Shown: one piece after another, positions 40,803 through 49,548 of the stretch | How the letters are laid out: every line of letters begins with the position of its first letter | Position numbering within the stretch: the first letter of the stretch is position 1 | DNA from: Prauserella rugosa | GTDB taxonomy: Bacteria; Actinomycetota; Actinomycetes; Mycobacteriales; Pseudonocardiaceae | DNA length: 64,000 nucleotides | Assembly (NCBI RefSeq): GCF_000719975.1 | Contig: NZ_JOIJ01000002.1 | Span: forward strand, 1 to 64,000 | Direction: 5' to 3' | Position numbers and translations under genes: made by a program | The notes under the pieces: generated by a model | Told to the model about the DNA's origin: nothing | The model's database searches: none | Seen by the model: only the letters and a program-made list of their open reading frames with translations

Positions 40803-42842
40803 ATGCCTGCGATCGCACCCTTCGGAACCTGGTCCTCCCCGATCGAGGCCGCGGACGTGGCCGCGGCGGGAGTGACCCCACAGTGGCTCGACGTCGTGTC
40901 CGGCGGTCCCGGAACCGAAGGCGGGAGCGTGTGGTGGGCCGAGTCGAGGCCCGCGGAGGGCGGCCGCGTCGCGCTGGTGCGGCTCGGTGCGAGCGGTGCG
41001 GTCGAGGACGTACTGCCCGCACCGTGGAACGTCCGCAACCGGCTCCACGAGTACGGCGGCAGGCCGTGGCAGGTGGTCGGCGACACCGCAGGCACGGGAG
41101 GCGCAGTCGACACCGGCGGGACCGGCGGGACCGGCGGGACCATCGTCTTCACGCACTGGGCCGACCAGCGCATCCACGCGCGCGACGTCGCGGGCGGACC
41201 GGTGCGCGCGCTGACGCCGGAACCCGACCAGCCGCACGGCGTGCGGTACGGCGATCTGCGCCCCGGCCTCCGAGGCGAGGTGGGCGAGGTGTGGGCGGTC
41301 CGGGAGACCGTCGTGGGCTCCCGGCGAACCGACATCGCACGTGACCTGGTCGCGGTGGGCCTCGACGGTGCGATCCGGTCGCTGGCGGCCACCCATCACT
41401 TCATGACGGCCCCGCAGATCTCGCCCGACGGCACGCGGGCGGCCTGGCTCGGCTGGAACCACCCGGCCATGCCCTGGGACGAGACCGAGGTGTGCGTGGC
41501 CGAGATCGATGCCTCCGGCACGTTCGGCCCGCACCGCGTCGTGCTGGGAGGCCGCGGAGTGTCGGTCTGCCAGCTCGACTGGGAGAGCGCGACGACGCTG
41601 CTCGCACTCGCCGACCCCGGCGGATGGTGGAACCTCCACCGGGTCGACCTCCAGCACGCCGAGGGCGCGGCCGGCTCGCCCGTCCCGGTGGTCCCGGTCG
41701 AGGCGGAACTCGGTGGGCCGATGTGGAAGGTCGGTTCCCGGTGGAGCGCCCAGCTCGGCGACGGCCGCCACGCGGTGCTCGCCTCGAGCAGGCTGGCCGT
41801 GCTCGACGAGGCCGACGGTTCGTGCACGCCGCTGGCTCCCGAGCTCACGTCCTGGTCCCCGACCGTGGCGGTCCACGACGGCGCCGTGGTGGGGGTCGCC
41901 GCGGGCCCGCGGTCCGAACTCGCGGTGGTCCGTGTCGACCCCGCCGACGGGACGGTCACGCATCTGACACCGCAGCCGCCGCTGCCGCCCGCCGAGTACC
42001 TCTCGGTGCCGGAGGAACGCACGTTCCGCACCTCCGGCGGCGAGGACGTGCCCGCCTACGTCTACGCGCCGCGCAACCCGGACTTCGCCGCCCCGGAGGG
42101 TGAGCTGCCGCCGTACCTGGTGCACGTCCACGGCGGGCCGACCGGACGCAACCATCCGGTGCTCGACCTGGACTTCTCGTACTTCACCAGCCGGGGCATC
42201 GGTGTCGTGGCGGTCGACTACGGCGGGTCGACCGGATACGGGCGGCGTTACCGGGAACGGCTGCGCGAGCAGTGGGGCGTCGTGGACGTCGCGGACTGCG
42301 CCGCGGTCGCCGGGGCGCTGGCCGCGGAAGGGACGCTCGATCCCGAGCGGGTCGGCATCCGTGGCGGCAGCGCGGGCGGGTTCACGTCGGCGGCGTCGGT
42401 GACGACGGCCGACACGGCAGGCACCTACCGGGCCGCGACCGTCAAGTTCCCGATCCTGGACCTGTCGCAGTGGACGGGCGAGGGCGGCGAGACCCACGAC
42501 TTCGAGTCGCGTTACGTCGACGGGCTCGTCGGACCGCTGCCGGAGACGGCGCAGCGGTACCGCGCCCGCTCCCCCATGCACAACCTGGACAACCTCGCAG
42601 CGGCCGTGCTGATGCTCCAGGGACTCGAGGACGAGATCTGCCCGCCCGAGCAGGCGCAGCGGTTCGTCGACGCGTTGGAGGGCAGCGGCATCCCGCACGC
42701 GTTCCTCACGTTCGCGGGCGAACAGCACGGATTCCGCCGCGCCGCGACCATCGTCACCGCGCTCGAAGCGGAACTCGCGTTCTACGGGCAGGTGTTCGGT
42801 TTCGCCACCCCGGGTGTCGCGGCCCTGGAGCTGCGCCGATGA
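40803..42842 (+). CDS. S9-family prolyl-oligopeptidase-type peptidase
   Basis: A 679-residue serine peptidase. An N-terminal beta-propeller-like half (residues 1 to ~400, with repeated SPDGTRAAWLGW-like strands) precedes an alpha/beta hydrolase domain. The nucleophile is in IRGGSAGGFTSAA (about residue 522), the Asp in LEDEICPPEQ and the His in AGEQHGFRRA. It resembles acylaminoacyl- or dipeptidyl-peptidases. There is no signal peptide. A TGG/GTG-rich spacer encodes GTGGTGGT near residues 100-115. It overlaps the LD-carboxypeptidase gene by 4 nt. Confidence 0.92.
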   Translation: MPAIAPFGTWSSPIEAADVAAAGVTPQWLDVVSGGPGTEGGSVWWAESRPAEGGRVALVRLGASGAVEDVLPAPWNVRNRLHEYGGRPWQVVGDTAGTGGAVDTGGTGGTGGTIVFTHWADQRIHARDVAGGPVRALTPEPDQPHGVRYGDLRPGLRGEVGEVWAVRETVVGSRRTDIARDLVAVGLDGAIRSLAATHHFMTAPQISPDGTRAAWLGWNHPAMPWDETEVCVAEIDASGTFGPHRVVLGGRGVSVCQLDWESATTLLALADPGGWWNLHRVDLQHAEGAAGSPVPVVPVEAELGGPMWKVGSRWSAQLGDGRHAVLASSRLAVLDEADGSCTPLAPELTSWSPTVAVHDGAVVGVAAGPRSELAVVRVDPADGTVTHLTPQPPLPPAEYLSVPEERTFRTSGGEDVPAYVYAPRNPDFAAPEGELPPYLVHVHGGPTGRNHPVLDLDFSYFTSRGIGVVAVDYGGSTGYGRRYRERLREQWGVVDVADCAAVAGALAAEGTLDPERVGIRGGSAGGFTSAASVTTADTAGTYRAATVKFPILDLSQWTGEGGETHDFESRYVDGLVGPLPETAQRYRARSPMHNLDNLAAAVLMLQGLEDEICPPEQAQRFVDALEGSGIPHAFLTFAGEQHGFRRAATIVTALEAELAFYGQVFGFATPGVAALELRR

Positions 42843-43780
42843 CGCAGCGCGTGCCGGGCGCGGCGGGCATGCGTGGTCTGCGCCGCGGGGACACCGTCGC
42901 GCTGATCGCCCCGTCCGGGCCGGTGCCCGAGCATCTGGTGACCCAGGCCGTCGACGCGTTCACCTCGTGGGGACTGACGGTGCAGGTGTTCGACAGCGTG
43001 CGGGCGCGGCATCCGCGGCGTGGGTACCTCGCCGGCACCGACGAGCAGCGGGCGGCCGACTTCGAGGCGGCATGGACACGCGACGACGTCGCGGCGGTCG
43101 TGGCGGCCAGGGGCGGCTACGGTGCGCAGCGCATGATCGATCTGGTCGACTGGGACGCCGTGGCCGCCGCGGGCCCGAAGCCGTTCGCGGGATCGAGCGA
43201 CATCACGGCGTTGCACGCCGCGATCGCGAACCGGCTCGGCCTGCCGACGGTGTTCGCCACGATGCCTGCCTCCACCCACTTCGACGCCACCGCGGCCGAG
43301 AGCCTGCGCACGGCGCTGTTCGAGCCCGCGGCGACCCGCACGGTGCAGGGGCCGCACGCGAGGACGCTGGTGAAGGGCGCGGCGCAGGGCCCGACGATCG
43401 GCGGCAACCTGTGCCTGCTGGCGGCGAGCGCGGGCACCCCCGAGGCGCAGTCGGCCGCGGGAGCCATCGCTCTGCTCGAGGACGTCGGGGAGGACACCTA
43501 CCGCATCGATCGGATGCTCACGCAGCTGCTGCGGTCGGGCTGGTTCGACGGGGTGGCCGGTATCGCTCTCGGGTCGTGGAGCGGATGCGGCGAGCCCGCC
43601 GAGATCGAGGAACTGGTGCTGGAACGACTCGGCCCGCTCGAGGTGCCGATGGTGTGGGAACTCGGCTTCGGCCACCACGTGGGTGCGCTCACCGTGCCAC
43701 TCGGGGTGCCGTGCGAGCTCGACGCCGACGCCGCACGGCTGGTGATCAATCCCGCGCCCGCCCGCACGGACGGCACCTAA
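42839..43780 (+). CDS. S66-family LD-carboxypeptidase
   Basis: A 313-residue LD-carboxypeptidase, which removes the terminal D-Ala from cytoplasmic muropeptides (murein tetrapeptides) in cell-wall recycling. LRRGDTVALIAPSGPV is the N-terminal signature, VAARGGYGAQRMIDLVDW follows, the nucleophilic Ser lies in FAGSSDITALH, and the Glu/His pair is represented by ALLEDVGEDTYRIDRML and LGFGHHVGALTVPLG. It is translationally coupled to the S9 peptidase. With the nearby dipeptide importer and D-aminopeptidase it suggests use of wall-derived peptides. Confidence 0.9.
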   Translation: MTQRVPGAAGMRGLRRGDTVALIAPSGPVPEHLVTQAVDAFTSWGLTVQVFDSVRARHPRRGYLAGTDEQRAADFEAAWTRDDVAAVVAARGGYGAQRMIDLVDWDAVAAAGPKPFAGSSDITALHAAIANRLGLPTVFATMPASTHFDATAAESLRTALFEPAATRTVQGPHARTLVKGAAQGPTIGGNLCLLAASAGTPEAQSAAGAIALLEDVGEDTYRIDRMLTQLLRSGWFDGVAGIALGSWSGCGEPAEIEELVLERLGPLEVPMVWELGFGHHVGALTVPLGVPCELDADAARLVINPAPARTDGT

Positions 43781-43789
43781 GCTCGGGGT

Positions 43790-44254
43790 ATGCAGCTCGA
43801 TGAGGCCGAGGCGCGTGCTCGGTTCGCCGACGCCCGCTCGGCGACGTTGGCCACGGCCGGCGCCGACGGCGTCCCCCATCTGGTTCCGATCACGTTCGCC
43901 CTCGACGGCAGCGCAGGCCACGGTGCCGCTGCCGGCGACGACGGAACGCCCGTCAAGGACGTCGTCGTGTTCGCCGTCGACGACAAGCCGAAGTCGACGA
44001 CGAACCTGCGTCGACTGCGCAACATCGCCGCCAACCCGCACGTGTCGCTGCTGGTCGACCACTACGAGGACGACTGGCGCCGGCTCTGGTGGGTACGGGC
44101 GGACGGCACGGCCACCATCCACGAGGAGGGCTCCGCGCGCATGTCGGCGGTGCGTGCGCTGATCATGCGCTACCCGCAGTACGAGGATCTGCCCCCGCGC
44201 GGGCCGGTGGTGTCGATCGGGGTCAGCGCGTGGCGTGGCTGGTCGGCGAGTTGA
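43790..44254 (+). CDS. PPOX-class F420-dependent oxidoreductase
   Basis: A 154-residue split-barrel flavin/deazaflavin reductase. ARFADARSATLATAGADGVPHLVPITFAL is the N-terminal barrel; KPKSTTNLRRLRNIAANPHVSLLVDHYEDDWRRLWWVRADGTA is typical of the mycobacterial TIGR03668-type F420-dependent group. An insertion of about 15 Gly/Ala/Asp residues lies in the strand 2-3 loop. It starts 10 nt after the LD-carboxypeptidase stop. Its last 32 bp overlap the end of the convergent mannosyltransferase gene. Confidence 0.85.
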   Translation: MQLDEAEARARFADARSATLATAGADGVPHLVPITFALDGSAGHGAAAGDDGTPVKDVVVFAVDDKPKSTTNLRRLRNIAANPHVSLLVDHYEDDWRRLWWVRADGTATIHEEGSARMSAVRALIMRYPQYEDLPPRGPVVSIGVSAWRGWSAS

Positions 44255-45830
44255 GCGGAAGCTCCGGGTCGCGCACGTCCGGCTTCCGCCACGCGGCGAC
44301 CAGACCCAGCGGATCGGGCTTGAGCAACGACGCCGAGGCGTACACGCTCGCCGCGACCACGCCGAGGATGAACAGCCAGTGGTACAGGCTCTGTTCGCCG
44401 GTCGGGTAGTACACGAGCACGAGGAACACCGAGATCCCGACGACGGCGGCGAGGTGCTCGCGCTTCCAACGGAACAGCGACAGGATGACGAAGCCCCACG
44501 TCAGGTACCACGGCAACGTCGGCGGCGCGAAGATCGCCACGGTCAGCAGCGCGATTCCCATGCGGAAGATCGTGGTGTTCTCCGTGCCGTTGCGGGCCAG
44601 CCACCACTGCCGCACCACGATGGCGGCCAGCACCAGCCAGCCGAGGCCCCTGGCCACGTCGATGAACGGTGCGGGCGGCACGTCGACGACGGTCTTGACG
44701 AGGGTGTGCACGGCCTCGCCGACGCCGCTGGGGAAGTTCAGCCAGTTGACGATGATCTGCGGCGCCGACAGCCCGGCGAACCAGCCCAGGTTGAACGAGC
44801 CCAGTGAGGCCCACGTGCCGAGGACGAACACGGCGCCGAAGATGCCCACCGACGGCGTCACGGCCGTGAGGAAACGGCGGAACAGGTTCTTGTCCGCCGG
44901 CAGGTGGTTCGCCCAGATCCACACCAGGAACGGCAGGGCGATCGCGGCGGTCGGCTTGATCAGCATGCCGATGGTGACCAGCACGATCGCCACGGCGTGT
45001 TTGCGCTCGAGTGCCGCCAGCACGCCGACTGTGAGGAAACCGAGCATGAGCAGGTCGTTGTGCGGGCCGCCGACGAGGTGGATGACCATCATCGGGCTGG
45101 CGACCGCGAGCCACATCGTCACCGGCAGGTTGCCGCCGAGCCTGCGCACGAGCCGCGGCAGGGCCCACAGCACGGCGGCCAGGCCTGCCAGCAGGACGAG
45201 GCGGGTGACGATCACGCCCGCGATGACGTTGTCGCCCGTGATGCCGACGATGCTCTTGGACACCCACAGGAACAGCGGCCCGTAGGGCGCGGGCGTGGTC
45301 TGCCACAGCGGGTGGACGTTCTCGACCACGGTCGGCAGGGTCTGCAGGGCCGAGGGACCGTAGGCGTACGGGTCGAGGCCGTGCAGCAGCTGTGCGCCCT
45401 GGCCGAGGTAGGAGTAGACGTCGCGGGTGAACAGCGGCGGCGCCGCCAGCAGCGGTGCCATCCACGACAGCGCGGCGATGACGACCGGCCGGGTGCCGAC
45501 GCGACCGGCGAGCACGTATCGGCCGAGGCGGATCCACGCCCACACGACGAGGCCGAAGCCGACGTACAGCAGTCCCGTCATCAGCACCTGGCCGTGGCCG
45601 AACCGGATCCACGACAACGGACCGTCGCTGAGGATCGGGTCGTGCACGAGCACGCCCGCGGCTCCGAACGACGCGATGAGCACCAGGACGCTGCCGACGA
45701 TGCCCATCACCGTCGTGCGCAGCGGGTACCGCGGTGCGGCGCCGTCGGCGTCGCCCGGCAGGAACGTGTCAGCGATGCCCTTGCCGGTCCGGGTGCCGGC
45801 ACCGGGCACAGGGTCTGTGGTGGTCGCCAT
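44223..45830 (-). CDS. mptB: Polyprenol-phosphomannose-dependent alpha-1,6-mannosyltransferase, MptA/MptB type
   Basis: A 535-residue GT-C glycosyltransferase with about 12-13 membrane helices. The first extracytoplasmic loop carries the LFTRDVYSYLGQGAQLLHGLDPYAYGP segment with the conserved acidic residue that contacts the polyprenyl-phosphate-mannose donor, followed by PAPYGPLFLWVSK and HLVGGPHNDLLMLG. These are hallmarks of the lipomannan/lipoarabinomannan core elongating enzymes MptA and MptB. Its 3' end overlaps the F420-type gene by 32 bp. It adds mannose outside the membrane to the growing lipomannan backbone. Confidence 0.85.
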   Translation of the reverse strand: MATTTDPVPGAGTRTGKGIADTFLPGDADGAAPRYPLRTTVMGIVGSVLVLIASFGAAGVLVHDPILSDGPLSWIRFGHGQVLMTGLLYVGFGLVVWAWIRLGRYVLAGRVGTRPVVIAALSWMAPLLAAPPLFTRDVYSYLGQGAQLLHGLDPYAYGPSALQTLPTVVENVHPLWQTTPAPYGPLFLWVSKSIVGITGDNVIAGVIVTRLVLLAGLAAVLWALPRLVRRLGGNLPVTMWLAVASPMMVIHLVGGPHNDLLMLGFLTVGVLAALERKHAVAIVLVTIGMLIKPTAAIALPFLVWIWANHLPADKNLFRRFLTAVTPSVGIFGAVFVLGTWASLGSFNLGWFAGLSAPQIIVNWLNFPSGVGEAVHTLVKTVVDVPPAPFIDVARGLGWLVLAAIVVRQWWLARNGTENTTIFRMGIALLTVAIFAPPTLPWYLTWGFVILSLFRWKREHLAAVVGISVFLVLVYYPTGEQSLYHWLFILGVVAASVYASASLLKPDPLGLVAAWRKPDVRDPELPLNSPTSHATR

Positions 45831-45941
45831 ACTGGGATTTGAGGTTACACACCGCGTTCGGCGGGCCCGGTATCACCCGGCGCACGGTCGCTCACCGGGT
45901 GCCGCATCGTCGGCGCACCGCCTGCGGCGTGCGGTCGGCGT

Positions 45942-47645
45942 TCACCGGTCGTCCGCCGTCGCCGCGGGCAGCGCGTCGAGCAGCGAACGCGTGTAGTCGT
46001 GCTGCGGTCGTAGCAGCACCTGTTCGACATCGCCGACCTCCACCAGCTCGCCGCGGTACATCACGGCGACCCGGTCGGCGATGTTCCAGGCCAGGCCGAG
46101 ATCGTGGGTGATCACCAGCCCCGCGAGACCGAGCCGGGCACGCAGCCGCAGCAGCAGCCCGAGGATCTCCCCGCGCACCGAGGCGTCCAGGGACGCGACC
46201 GGTTCGTCGGCGACGAGCACGTCCGGTTCCAGGGCCAGGGCGCCGGCGATGACCACACGCTGGCGCTGCCCGCCGGACAATTCGTGCGGAAGGCGCGGTA
46301 GGAAGTCCTCGGCAGGCCGGAGCTCGGCCGCCTCGAGTGCGGCGACCACCCGCTCGCGTTCGTCGCCGTCGAGGCCGTGGATGCGGGGCCCTTCGGCGAC
46401 GGACTCGTACACGGTGTGCCGCGGGTTCAGCGCACTGCTCGGATCCTGCAAGACCAGCTGCACGCGCCGCCGGTAGGCCCGTAGCGCCGACGTCGAGGTC
46501 GGCAGCGGCTCGCCGTCGTGGCGCACACTGCCCGACGTCGGGCGCTGCAGTCCCAGCAGTGTCCGCGCGAGCGTGGTCTTGCCGGAGCCGGACTGGCCCA
46601 CGAGCGCCACGATCTCCCCCGCGCGCACGTCCAGGTCGACACCGGCCACCGCGGGCACCGTCGCGCCCGTGCGATCGCGGAAGTGCACCCGCAGGTCGCG
46701 GGCCGACAGCAGCACGGGCGCTTCGGGATCGGGCCCGGTGGTCTCCGGCAGCGGCGCGGTCGTCGCCGGTGCGTAGCGCGACAGTGGATCGCCCACGGTG
46801 GGAAAGGCACCCGCCAGCGCCTTGGTGTGCTCGTGCCCGGGTGCGGCGATGACGTCCTTGGCCGCACCGGATTCGACCACCTCCCCGCGGTACATGACCG
46901 CGATCCGGCGGCACGTCGAGGCCAGCACCGACAGGTCGTGGGTGATGAACATGAGTCCGATGCCCTGCTCGGCGACGAGCCCGCCGAGCAGGTCGAGCAC
47001 CTGCGCCTGGACGACGACGTCGAGCGCGGTCGTCGGTTCGTCGGCGATGAGCAGCCGTGGCCGGCACGCCAGGGCCATCGCGATCATCACCCGCTGCTTC
47101 TGCCCTCCCGAGAGCTCGTGCGGGTACGAACGCGCCTTCGACGGCGGCAGGTCGACCTGGGCGAGCAGCTCGCGGACGCGGGCGTCGACCTCCGCCTCGG
47201 ACGGCGCGGTGTGCCCGGCCGGCGCCCCGGACTCCCCTGGCGCCTCCGACGGGTCGGCGGCGTCTCCGGCGACCGTGCCGTGTAGGCGGATCGGCTCGGC
47301 GATCTGCCGTCCGATGCGCTGCACCGGGTTCAGCGCGTGCATGGCGCCCTGGAAGACCACCGCAGCCTCGGACCACCGGACCGCGCGCAGCCGGCCCCAC
47401 CGCATGTCGGCGACGTTCTCGCCGTCGAGCAGCACCTCGCCGGTGACGGTCGCCGACTTCGGCAGCAGGCGCAGCACGCTCGCCGCGACGGTGGACTTGC
47501 CCGACCCCGACTCCCCCGCGATCCCCAGTGTCTCGCCCTTGTCGAGGGTCAGGTCGACGCCGCGGACGGCGTGCACGTCGCCGGCGGCGGAGCGGTAGGT
47601 GACGCCGAGGTTCCTCAGCTCGAGCAGTGGTGGCGGCGAGGTCAC
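45942..47645 (-). CDS. Fused oligopeptide ABC transporter ATPase (DppD-DppF type)
   Basis: A 567-residue protein with two complete ABC domains in one chain. Domain 1: Walker A GESGSGKST, signature LSGGQKQR, Walker B RLLIADEPTTALD, H-loop FITHDLSV. Domain 2: Walker A GQSGSGKTT, signature LSGGQRQR, Walker B VLVADEPVASLD, H-loop VITHDLGLA. Peptide importers usually have two separate ATPase genes; this fusion gives an obligate pair. An acidic Pro/Glu insertion of about 30 residues follows the first Q-loop region. GTG 47645 has an AGGGGGAC site and overlaps the permease stop by 4 nt. Confidence 0.92.
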   Translation of the reverse strand: MTSPPPLLELRNLGVTYRSAAGDVHAVRGVDLTLDKGETLGIAGESGSGKSTVAASVLRLLPKSATVTGEVLLDGENVADMRWGRLRAVRWSEAAVVFQGAMHALNPVQRIGRQIAEPIRLHGTVAGDAADPSEAPGESGAPAGHTAPSEAEVDARVRELLAQVDLPPSKARSYPHELSGGQKQRVMIAMALACRPRLLIADEPTTALDVVVQAQVLDLLGGLVAEQGIGLMFITHDLSVLASTCRRIAVMYRGEVVESGAAKDVIAAPGHEHTKALAGAFPTVGDPLSRYAPATTAPLPETTGPDPEAPVLLSARDLRVHFRDRTGATVPAVAGVDLDVRAGEIVALVGQSGSGKTTLARTLLGLQRPTSGSVRHDGEPLPTSTSALRAYRRRVQLVLQDPSSALNPRHTVYESVAEGPRIHGLDGDERERVVAALEAAELRPAEDFLPRLPHELSGGQRQRVVIAGALALEPDVLVADEPVASLDASVRGEILGLLLRLRARLGLAGLVITHDLGLAWNIADRVAVMYRGELVEVGDVEQVLLRPQHDYTRSLLDALPAATADDR

Positions 47646-48523
47646 CGGTCCCCCTTCAGACGCGGGTTCAGCACGGTCTCCAGCGCGCGCCCGACGAGCG
47701 TGAACGACAGCACGACGAGCACGATCATCACGCCGGGCGGCAGCAGGTACCACCACGCTCCGGCGGTGACCGCACCCGACGAGTTGGCTCGGTCGAGCAT
47801 CGAGCCCCAGGAGATCTCGGGGCCGGCCATGCCGAGGAAGGCCAATGTGGACTCGGCGATGATCGACCCGCCGACGACGAGTGTGGTGTTGGCGAACACC
47901 AGTGGCAGCACCGACGGCAGGACGTGTTTGCCGATCACGTGTGCGTGCCCGCCGCCGAGTGCCTTGGACCGCTCGATGTAGGGACGTCCTTCGACGGCGA
48001 GGGTCTGCGCACGCACCAGCCGTGCCGTGGTGGGCCACGAGGTCGCTCCGATCGCGAGGATCAGCGTCCACATCGACTTCGGAAGCACGGCCATCAGCAC
48101 CGCGGCGAGCACGAGCGCGGGAAGCACCAGGAAGAAGTCGGTGACACGCATCAGCACCGCCGACACCCAGCCGCCGAAATGCGCCGAGACCACGCCCACG
48201 AGCGTGCCGACGAGCACGGACAACAGGGTCGCGGCGAAACCGACGAGCAGCGACACCCGGGCGCCCCAGAACGTCAGCAGCAGGATCGACCGGCCCGATT
48301 CGTCGGTGCCGAGCCAGAACCGGCCGCTCGGCGGTTCCAGCGGCGAGCCGGTGGCGGTGACGACGTCCAGGCCCGCCTGGTCGACCACCAGCGGGGCGAC
48401 GAGCGAGGCCACGACGAGGGCCACGATGAACGCCGCGCCGACGAGTCCGCCGGTGTTGCCGCGGAACTCCTGCCAGACCTGCACGGCGGCCGCTCGCCGT
48501 CGCTGCCACACCGGGGCGCTCAC
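47642..48523 (-). CDS. Dipeptide/oligopeptide ABC permease (DppC type)
   Basis: A 293-residue inner-membrane permease with an N-terminal extension, five to six helices and the cytoplasmic EAA-like loop YIERSKALGGGHAHVIGKHVLPSVLP that contacts the ATPase. The motif FWLGTDESGRSILLLTFWGARVSLLVGF after the first helix is the DppC/OppC signature. GTG 48523 overlaps the upstream permease stop (GTGA). Confidence 0.92.
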   Translation of the reverse strand: MSAPVWQRRRAAAVQVWQEFRGNTGGLVGAAFIVALVVASLVAPLVVDQAGLDVVTATGSPLEPPSGRFWLGTDESGRSILLLTFWGARVSLLVGFAATLLSVLVGTLVGVVSAHFGGWVSAVLMRVTDFFLVLPALVLAAVLMAVLPKSMWTLILAIGATSWPTTARLVRAQTLAVEGRPYIERSKALGGGHAHVIGKHVLPSVLPLVFANTTLVVGGSIIAESTLAFLGMAGPEISWGSMLDRANSSGAVTAGAWWYLLPPGVMIVLVVLSFTLVGRALETVLNPRLKGDR

Positions 48524-49539
48524 GACGCACGCACCCGCGGGTCGACGACCCGGTACAGCAGATCGGCCAGCAGATTCATCACGATCACCGAACCGGCCAG
48601 GATCACGAACACCCCCTGCAGGACCGGAAGGTCCGGACCACGTAGCGCCTCGTAGGTCAGCAGGCCGAGACCCGGCCACGAGAACACCGCCTCGACCGTG
48701 ACGGTGCCGGACACGACCATGCCGAACTGGAGGAAGATCAGCGTCATCGTCGGCAGCAACGCGTTCGGCACGGCGTGGCGCCTGCGCACGAGATCGTCCC
48801 GCAGTCCTTTCGCCCTCGCGGTCTGCAGATAGTCGGCACCCATCTCTTCGAGCAGGGACGAACGCATGACGAGCATGTACTGCGCGTAGATCACCAGCAG
48901 CAACGTCAGACAGGGCAGCGTGAGGTGCCACGCGACGTCGAGGATCTGCGCGGCCGCCCCGTCGGGGGTGTCGACCGAGCTCATGCCCCTGCTCGGGAAC
49001 ACCCCCTGCGTGGCGATGAGCAGCAGCAGGCCGAGCCAGAACTGCGGCATCGACCACAGGGCCAGTGCGATGCCCGTCTGGGTGCGGTCGAACATCCCTC
49101 CCCTGCGCCATGCGGCACGCACGCCGAGCCACATACCCAGCAGCACCGCCAGCACGGTCGCGGTCCCCACCAGCAGCAGCGTGGGCCACACGCGCTCACC
49201 GATCATGTCCGCGACCGGCCGCCGGTACATGTAGGAGGTGCCGAAGTCACCGCGGAGCAGGCCGCCGACGTAGTCGAGGAACTGCTGCCACAGCGGCTGG
49301 TCGAGTCCGAGACGTTCCCGCAGGTGCGCGAGCTGCTCGGCGCCCGTGGGGCGTTCCCTGGTCATGGTGGCCAGCGGATCGCCGGGGATCATCCGGAACA
49401 GGAAGAACCCGAGGGCCACCACGAAGACAAGGCTGACGAGTGCGCCGCCGATCTTGCCCGCGACGTAGCGCACCGTGGAGGTGCCTGCGCGCCGCTCGTC
49501 GGGGTCGATGGCGGGCTCGCCGGTCGTGCTGACGGTCAC
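48520..49539 (-). CDS. Dipeptide/oligopeptide ABC permease (DppB type)
   Basis: A 339-residue permease. After a polar N-terminal ~25 residues, FFLFRMIPGDPL is the DppB/OppB signature. An EAA-like loop (YLQTARAKGLRDDLVRRRHAVPNALLP) lies in the C-terminal half, and six helices are apparent. It is the second gene of the four-gene importer operon, starting 10 nt after the binding-protein stop. Confidence 0.92.
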   Translation of the reverse strand: MTVSTTGEPAIDPDERRAGTSTVRYVAGKIGGALVSLVFVVALGFFLFRMIPGDPLATMTRERPTGAEQLAHLRERLGLDQPLWQQFLDYVGGLLRGDFGTSYMYRRPVADMIGERVWPTLLLVGTATVLAVLLGMWLGVRAAWRRGGMFDRTQTGIALALWSMPQFWLGLLLLIATQGVFPSRGMSSVDTPDGAAAQILDVAWHLTLPCLTLLLVIYAQYMLVMRSSLLEEMGADYLQTARAKGLRDDLVRRRHAVPNALLPTMTLIFLQFGMVVSGTVTVEAVFSWPGLGLLTYEALRGPDLPVLQGVFVILAGSVIVMNLLADLLYRVVDPRVRAS

Positions 49540-49548
49540 GCGTCGTCC

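Noticed and set aside
41090..41140. GGGACCGGC triplicate inside the S9 peptidase gene as a mobile or regulatory repeat
   Set aside because: It is an in-frame Gly-Thr-Gly repeat in a surface loop and needs no other explanation.
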